A stretch of 8,111 nucleotides of DNA from CAYMST01 sp964393115 (GTDB lineage: Bacteria; Bacteroidota; Bacteroidia; Cytophagales; Cyclobacteriaceae), in NCBI GenBank assembly GCA_964393115.1, contig CAYMST010000214.1, positions 1 to 8,111 of the forward strand. The letters run 5' to 3'. The position numbers were made by a program, and so were the translations under genes. Positions 1 through 7,100 of this stretch are shown piece after piece. The notes under the pieces were generated by a model, which worked only from the letters and a program-made list of their open reading frames with translations, ran no database searches and was not told the origin of the DNA. Numbering within the stretch: the stretch's first letter is position 1; every line of letters starts with the position of its first letter.

Positions 1-38
1 AAACCCCGGAGCATTTCTTTCGGGGTTTCTTATTTTAT
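1..38 (+). terminator. Rho-independent terminator of an upstream gene
   Basis: Positions 1-8 (AAACCCCG) pair perfectly with 21-28 (CGGGGTTT) around a 12-base loop, and a T-rich stretch (26-38) follows. This is the form of an intrinsic terminator for a + strand gene lying left of the window. The A-rich left arm also mirrors the T-rich right arm, so it could work in both directions. The stem may begin before base 1, which cannot be seen. Confidence 0.8.
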
Positions 39-640
39 AATGGTTACTCATTAATCCTACCTTATTCTTTCTTCTGTATATGACTTAGTCTCTGAAAATT
101 AAACTCTTGTTAATAGTTGCTCAAGTATATGTAGTAGGGCCTTCCTCGATATTGTACTTCTTGTATTTTAACTCGTTAAAAGCATGCCACACAACTAACC
201 CAATTTTTTGATCCTTCGCTCTCGCCGATATTGTTGAAGTTTATTGAGATGTCGTTATTTGATTCTCTAGTCATCGCATTATGCTGGTTGACCAGTGGTT
301 AAGATGAAAAATACAGCATACATGTTGGTGCTATATGTATTCTATGCTTGGTGTTCATTTCGCAATGGCTATGAGTAAATTTAGTCTGATATGTGATGGT
401 AATGCCATAAACTAATGGTATAAAAGAGTTCTTTTGAACCGACATATTTACTTGACTTCATATAAAAATAAATGTTTATGGTCACCAAGTGAATATTGAT
501 GTTTACCCGCTATTCTCTCCAATTTCGCTTTTTTATGACCAATCAATCTTTTTTTAGTTTTTTCAAAACATACAAGTTCATTATCTGTTACGCATTTCGT
601 AATTAGGTCTGTGGTTAATAGGAGTTTGGTCTAAAATTAG

Positions 641-657
641 TTTTCGGTAGTCGAAAA
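641..657. repeat. Small inverted repeat (6-bp arms)
   Basis: TTTTCG at 641-646 and CGAAAA at 652-657 can pair around the 5-base loop GTAGT. The AAAATTAG immediately before the left arm (633-640) recurs right after it (655-662, overlapping the right arm). No T-run follows, so it is not called a terminator. A 6-bp AT-rich stem can easily arise by chance. Confidence 0.25.
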
Positions 658-810
658 ATTAGAACTCATGATGAAAGTATGAGGCTATAATCGAGACTGA
701 AAGGTGGCGGTGTATGGATATGATAGATAGTTCTGTCTGGCAACTTTAATGCTGAGTGTTTTCCTCGAATATGGTTGATTTTAATTAACGGATTAAAAGG
801 GCATTTAAAC

Positions 811-822
811 GGTTGATCAACC
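811..822. repeat. Perfect 12-bp palindrome, possible operator
   Basis: GGTTGATCAACC reads the same on both strands without a spacer. It lies about 220 bp before the start codon of the large gene. Two-fold symmetric sites of this kind often bind dimeric regulators, but no regulator gene is visible and only half-similar copies (GGTTGATT at 773-780, CTGGT-TG-ACCAG at 284-295) occur nearby. The function is unproven. Confidence 0.3.
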
Positions 823-1039
823 CATATTAACGATCAGAAATATTACAAATCTGTTGAATAATTAGTTTAGTAGATCGGATTATGAGGTTTGTCGTGCAAC
901 GAGCTCCGTTTATCTGATCAAAGTATTAATGGCAATATGAGTCCACCATGATAAAGGTATGAATATGTGGTGTGGTCTCGTCTAATGCGTTGTTTTCATT
1001 CAATGAGGTTTGGAATAATCTCGCTCATTATAAGAACAT

Positions 1040-1144
1040 ATGGATAGAAAAATTACTAAGTCAGTAAAAACGTTTTCAATTCAAAACTTGTCGGTCTGGG
1101 GAATGTCACTATTCCTGTCTCTTTTGAGCATTCAGGTGGATGCA
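1040..1144 (+). other. Sec signal peptide (residues 1-35)
   Basis: The N-region holds Arg3, Lys4, Lys7 and Lys10. The hydrophobic core is about residues 17-31 (including WGMSLFLSLLSI), and the probable signal peptidase I site is V-D-A|Q after residue 35. A Gln right after the cut is common in Bacteroidota exported proteins. No Cys lies near the cut, so it is not a lipoprotein signal. Confidence 0.85.
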
Positions 1145-4100
1145 CAATTAACGGCTACTGCCGTAAATATTGACAGTAGGCCAGCTACCCCTTCAAGTTA
1201 CACGGTAGGTGGCACCACTTATAACTGGGGACAAGGTGATGATGATTACCTGATAAGCATAGATGCTGGTGGTAATACTTATTTTTATGACAGTACTATT
1301 AATGTCCGCCTCGAAATAAAAAGGGTAGATAATGCTTTGGTAAGCGGTCGTCGGATGAGGCTTTTTGCTGAGAGAAGTGCCTCAAACAACAATAACATTA
1401 TGGCTTCCTACCCTGGTGACCCTGCTGATTCGACAGAAATGTTAGTGGCACTAACCACACAAATAATCAATAGAGGGGCTCTCGACGTGTTTCATAACGT
1501 TAATCAAGGTTCTCAAAATGCTAATAATATTGAAAGGCTTGATTTGATTTATCAGCCACATACTGCGCCAGGAACAGCAGCAGAACTAGACTCTTTAGGG
1601 TTCTTCGTAAGTGAAAAAAATGGAAATAATGAAGTGAAACTCGCGATCATCACAGGTCTTGATGCGAATGGAGATCCAAACTCATATGGTCCATTATTTG
1701 AGGTCACTTCTTACGGAGAGCCTGACCCTGCGGTGCCTTGGAGTTTCTTTGAAAATGCGGCCACAGGGACTCGGGAGCAACCGGAGCGGTATGCTACAAG
1801 TAATGAGCAGTATGGCTACGCCATTGTCACTTACGATGACTTGGGTGTTACTCCAGGACAGTTAATCTATGGGATTTCCATATTTGGTCGTGATGTCACA
1901 GGTACAGGAGGAGAAGATCTAACAGACCCTTCTACCTTTCCACAAAACACGCTTGAAGGCGCTGATATACATGGAGGGTTAGGTGCTATTGCAAAGACTA
2001 GCGGTATCACCCTTGTTTTCAATGAAGCGCCAACTAACGGAAACGAAAGTCAAACCATCGCCGAAAACACAACTATTGATGATTTGAATTTATTGACAAA
2101 TAATTCAGATCCAGAAGGAGATGATATTGCACTCTCTTTTCCAAATGGACTAACTGGTTCGGGAGGAGGAACCTTTACGAATAATGGTGATGGCACTATC
2201 GACTATTCGCCTGCCACAGATTTTGTGGGCATTGACACATTGATTTATCAAGTGTGTGATGATATAGATCCTGTACTTAACTGCGTAAATGATACAATAA
2301 TCGTTTATGTCCTTACCGATACTGATGGTGATGGTGTGGCCGACTACAACGATTTGGATAACGATGATGATGGAATATTAGATGCGTCTGAGTGTGGGAA
2401 TGGTTTTGTGAACATTACTTCTTCTATGCTTGGGATAGCTGTAAGTCAAACCAATCAATCCGGTTCTGTAGATATCAGTACAGATTTTGGATTAACAGCA
2501 GGAAGTGTCATCGTTACTTTCACTGATGTAAATACCAATGCTGGAGGGGCCATGTATGTAGTGGGGACTTCCAATTTTGCTCGGTTTGTGTTTTCAGGTA
2601 CGGCTGCTGTTGAGTTGAGAACGTCTCAAATTCTACAGCTACTCTCTGGATATAGAGAAGGATTCAGATCGCTTGATGGAACGGTATATCAATATACAGG
2701 AGCGGGATTGGACGCTGATTATGTGCGCAGTGATAATGGTAATGAATATGCCGTCGCCAATATTGGTACGGCGACTACAAACTCTTCTAACTTTGAATGG
2801 ACTTCGACAGGTACGGCAACTACCATAGAGTTCTTTACTACCGATCCTGTAAGTGTAGTCAATGGGTTTGGTATTCGTGCAAAAGTTCAGTGTGATCAAG
2901 ACCTAGATGGTGTCGCTAACATTTATGACTTAGATAGTGATAATGATGGTATTTATGACGCAGTAGAAGCCAATCACAATGCGGCTTTTACTAATGGAGT
3001 GGTTAACGGTGCAGTGGGTACCGACGGTATTCCAGACGCGGTTCAAGCAGGAGGATCAGAAAACAGCGGAACGGTCAATTATACCTTGGCTGACTCAGAA
3101 AGTACGCCTGATGGAACGGCTGACTTTTTAGAATTGGATGCTGACGGCGATGGTTGTTCTGATGCGAATGAGGCTTATGGAAGTATCCTGGCCGACGGAG
3201 AAGATACTGGGATTTATGGCACAGATCCTGGAGACCCAACTACCATTGTGAGCACTGATGGTTTAGTTACTGCGGCAGCATACAACACACCACTAAACAG
3301 TGATAGTAATGGTGCTCTTGATTTTAGAGAGAATGGTCCAGATTCGGATAATGATGGGACAAGTGATGCCTGTGATAACGACATTTTTGTTGATTTAGAC
3401 AGCGATGGTATAGCGGATGATGATGACTTAGATTTAGATAATGATGGTATCTTAACAAGCGCAGAATGTCCATCCCAGTCTTTTATTTTAGGAGCCAATA
3501 ATCTGGGTATTCCAATTAATTCGTCTGGAGTATCTGGTTCATTTGATGCGAGTTCGCAATTTAGTTTGCCAAATGGTAGTGTAGTTGTTAACTGGACTAA
3601 TGTATATACCAATGCCGGTAACTCCATGTACGTGAGTAATGGTATAAGTTCACAAATTACCATAACAGGCGCTCAGCCAGTTCGAATGAGGGTTCGACAT
3701 ATCAAAGGGCTGTCTAGCACCTTTGAAGATAGCTTTACATCCCTTGATGGGGAGCCGTATTACTTTGATACTTCTCTAGATGCCGATTACCGACTTGATC
3801 AGTTTGGTGATAAGTATAGTGTGACCAATGTAGGATCAGATACGGAGAATACAGACCATTTTGATTGGTACTCTTACCATGCTGCCACTTCGGTACAAAT
3901 TGCTACGACTAGTACTGCTCCTAATAATGGATACCAAGTGACCATTTTCTTAATGTGCGATCAAGATGGTGATGGAGTAGCGAATGAAAGAGACTTAGAT
4001 AGTGATAACGATGGGATTTACGATGCGGTCGAAGCACACGATGTAGCTAATACAAGTGGTGTCGTGACCGGTGCAGTTGGAACCGATGGTATTCCTGATG

Positions 4101-7100
4101 GGGTACAAGCAGGTGGATCAGAAAATAGTGGTGCGGTGAATTACACGATAGCTGATTCAGAAGATACTCCTGATGGGACTGCTGACTTTTTGGAACTAGA
4201 TGCTGATGGAGATGGATGTAATGATGTGTTAGATGCTGAGTTGTCCGATGACGATAAAAACGGACTTTTGGGTACTGGTACGTTTGGAGCAGGTTTAACT
4301 GTAGATGCAAATGGTGTAGTGACCTCAGGAACCGGTTATACAACGCCAAATGCCAATTATGTAAACAGCGCTGCTGATGCTGACGCTTGTAATACGCCTC
4401 CAACGGCCTCTGACAGTACATTGACTGCTTTGGAGGATGAAGTTTTAACTATATCAACTGCCAATCTTGATTTTAACGATGTTGATGGCGATGCGCTCGA
4501 TTCGATTACTATAATAAGTGTTCCGGGTTCAGGTACATTATATCTAGATGCGGATAATGATGATGAATATGATGTAGGAGAAGAGTTAAGCATAAATGAC
4601 CAGATTAGTAAAGCAAACCTGGATGCCGGTCATTTACAATTTATTGCTGTAGAAGACGGAAATGGGAGCAGCTACGCGACTTTTGATTTCAATGCTTTTG
4701 ACGGTATTGATGATGCGGATGTTGATAATACCATTACTATTAACGTAACAGCCGTAAACGACGAACCAAGTTTTACGAAGGGATCAGATATCTCGGTAAC
4801 CGAAGATGCCGGTGCCCAAACCGTCAGTGGATGGGCTACTTCTATTGACAAAGGAGCCGTGAATGAAAGTAGTCAAGTTTTGACTTTTACAGTTACAAAT
4901 GACAACAATGGGTTGTTTAGTGTTCAGCCCACCATAGATGCGGCTAGTGGAAACTTAACTTTTACGCCTACAGCGAGTACCACAGGTACTGCTAACGTAG
5001 AGGTGGTTTTGAGCGATAATGGAGGAATAGATAACGGTGGCGATAGTGTGTTTACTACGCAGGTCTTTGTTATTCAAGTTAGCGCTCCTATTTCGGATTT
5101 GGATGGGGATGGAATTAGTGACTCGGAGGATAAAGACAATGATAATGATGGAATCTTAGATAGTGAAGAAGGAGATTGTGGTTCATTTATACTGATTAGA
5201 CCACAAGACTTGTTTGGCAGTACTGCTGCGGCTTCAAATCTCTCCGGCGTAAACTCTGGTGCCGTTGATGTGAGCGATCGATTGGGACTACCTACCGGAA
5301 GTGTATTGGTGGAAGTCACGAATGCTACTACAAATAGCAGCGGGGCCAGCTTCACGACCCCCGAAGGAGAATCGGCAGGAATGACATTTAATATGACCGG
5401 AACTATTCCTACAAAAATTAGTGCCCTTCATAAGTCAACGATTTCTGGGTCAGCACCTCGTGTAGATGGGATTACTTCTCCTCACACATTTGTGTTCAGC
5501 CCGTCGGGGTCTTTAGATGCGAATTTTAATGATAGTATTTCAGGAGACGCTTATTTCGTTGAAAAACTAGGGAATAGCCCTAGTAACGCAGGAATTGACA
5601 TGGTATGGAACTCTACAGGGTTCGCGGATGAAGTTTACTTCTATACGACCTCCACTGCTGCAACTAATGTGATACAGTTATATCTCTGTGCAGCGCCTGA
5701 CTCAGATGGTGACGGTATTGCGAACGTCCGAGATTTAGATAGTGATAACGATGGAATATATGATGCTGTTGAGGCCGGTCACGGAGCGGCACACACGAAT
5801 GGAGTAGTCAACGGTAATGTTGGGAATGATGGTATTCCTGATGCAGTTCAAGCTGGTGGTGCAGAGGATGGAGGAACGGTCAATTATAGCATTGCCAACT
5901 CTGAAACCGTCCCAGATGCTACGCCAGACTTTTTAGAAAGAGATTCAGATGGAGATGGATGTTTCGATGTGGTTGAAGCTCGGTTCACCGATGGAGACGG
6001 AAACGGGTATTTAGGTTCAGGAACATTTGGTTCAGGCTTGACAGTAGATGCAAATGGTGTGGTTACTTCAGGAAGTGATGGATATACTGTGCCAAATGCG
6101 GAATACGCTTCCTATGGACCTGATCCTGATGGCGATGGGATATCAGGGGCTTGCGATAATTCATTTGATGATAATGATGGTGATGGCGTAGGTGATGCTG
6201 TAGATTTAGATGATGATAATGATGGTATACTAGATGTGGAGGAAGCTTCTCTAGAATGCGCTTCTGCTTCGTCCGTAAATCTTGTTTCGTGGAAGGCATT
6301 CACCGTCGATCGAGATGCTGGAACCATTGAAGCTGCTAGTGCAGGACGAATATCTTCTGCTGAAGATATGCAGATTGGATCTGGAACCAGTGATGTGGCT
6401 ACAAATTCTACTTTTGAGCTAACTGACATAGATCAGGCGAACCTGGCTGATGCGAAAACAGGCGCTGATTATTTAGAATTTACATTTACGACAGCAGCAG
6501 ATATTTCACCGATGCGCTTGACGGAAATGTCCTTAAGAGAACAGACTTGTTGTTCGTTTAGCATTGGTGTAGAGATTTCTATTGATCAATTTGCCACTAG
6601 TACGGCTTTGCTTGCAGACTATGTGGTGCCGGCCTCAACTACCGGTAATTTTTCCTTAGACAATACTTCATACTTTATTTATCAAAGTACTAGATATGCT
6701 ATTCGGGTTTATTTCTACAATTCGACAAGTACAAACGGGTCTGGGAACATCCTAACAGATGATGTTATTTTCAGAGGAGCAGTTTGTGACTTACCTGATG
6801 TAGATGGTGATGGTGTCGCAGATTACTTTGACCTGGATAGTGATAATGACGGTATTTACGATGCTGATGAGGCAGGACACGGATTTGCACATACCGGTGG
6901 AAAAGTCAACGGGCCTGTAGGAACTGACGGAATTCCTGACTCGGTACAACAAACTAGCGGTGCGAATAGCGGATCAGTTGATTATATATTGGCTGACTCG
7001 GAAGATACTCCTGATGGAACACCAGATTTCTTGGAAGTCGACGCAGATGGAGACGGTTGTAACGATGTGCTTGAGGCAGGCTTTACCGATGGAGATGATA

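Larger units (their letters stand above)
39..1039. other. AT-rich intergenic region, no gene seen
   Basis: About 1 kb with stops scattered in all frames and no open frame of useful length on either strand. I see no tRNA-like cloverleaf, rRNA segment, IS end or tandem array. I looked for the Bacteroidota promoter pattern (TTG about 19-21 bases before TAnnTTTG) and found no convincing match, so the promoter of the large gene is not assigned. A few small inverted repeats are present (284-295, 641-657, 811-822) and are listed where worth noting. The stretch may hold a long leader, an unrecognised small RNA or the remains of a decayed gene; the sequence alone does not decide. Confidence 0.6.

Noticed and set aside
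304..378. 24-codon hydrophobic mini-ORF (MKNTAYMLVLYVFYAW...) in the intergenic region
   Set aside because: It looks like a tiny membrane peptide, but it has no ribosome-binding context, no promoter and no conservation evidence. An AT-rich stretch produces such peptides by chance.
1005..1012. GAGGTTTG as a Bacteroidota -7 promoter element (the same 8-mer also at 884-891)
   Set aside because: It differs from TAnnTTTG at the first base and has no TTG at the expected 19-21 base spacing, for either copy. The support is too weak for a promoter call.
1040..1144. Surface lipoprotein signal
   Set aside because: No Cys follows the hydrophobic core. The cut site is VDA|Q, and the first cysteine of the chain is residue 406.
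1659..1865. 68-codon + strand open frame inside the N-terminal domain
   Set aside because: It lies out of frame within the giant gene, which has an uninterrupted frame, a signal peptide and recognisable domains here. The short product resembles nothing and has no start context.
3214..3663. Antisense open frames rich in Ser, Pro and Leu (also 2639-2899, 4357-4593, 5074-5355, 6112-6429, 6982-7236)
   Set aside because: Their repeated 'IPSLS.S' pattern is simply the complement of the GAT/GGT-rich calcium repeat codons on the + strand. Their recurrence follows the repeats, not selection on a minus-strand protein.
4047..4421. Antisense frames rich in His, Leu and Gln (also 6063-6299)
   Set aside because: These are the other minus-strand reading of the same Asp/Gly-rich repeat DNA. 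There is no leader, no domain and no independent support.
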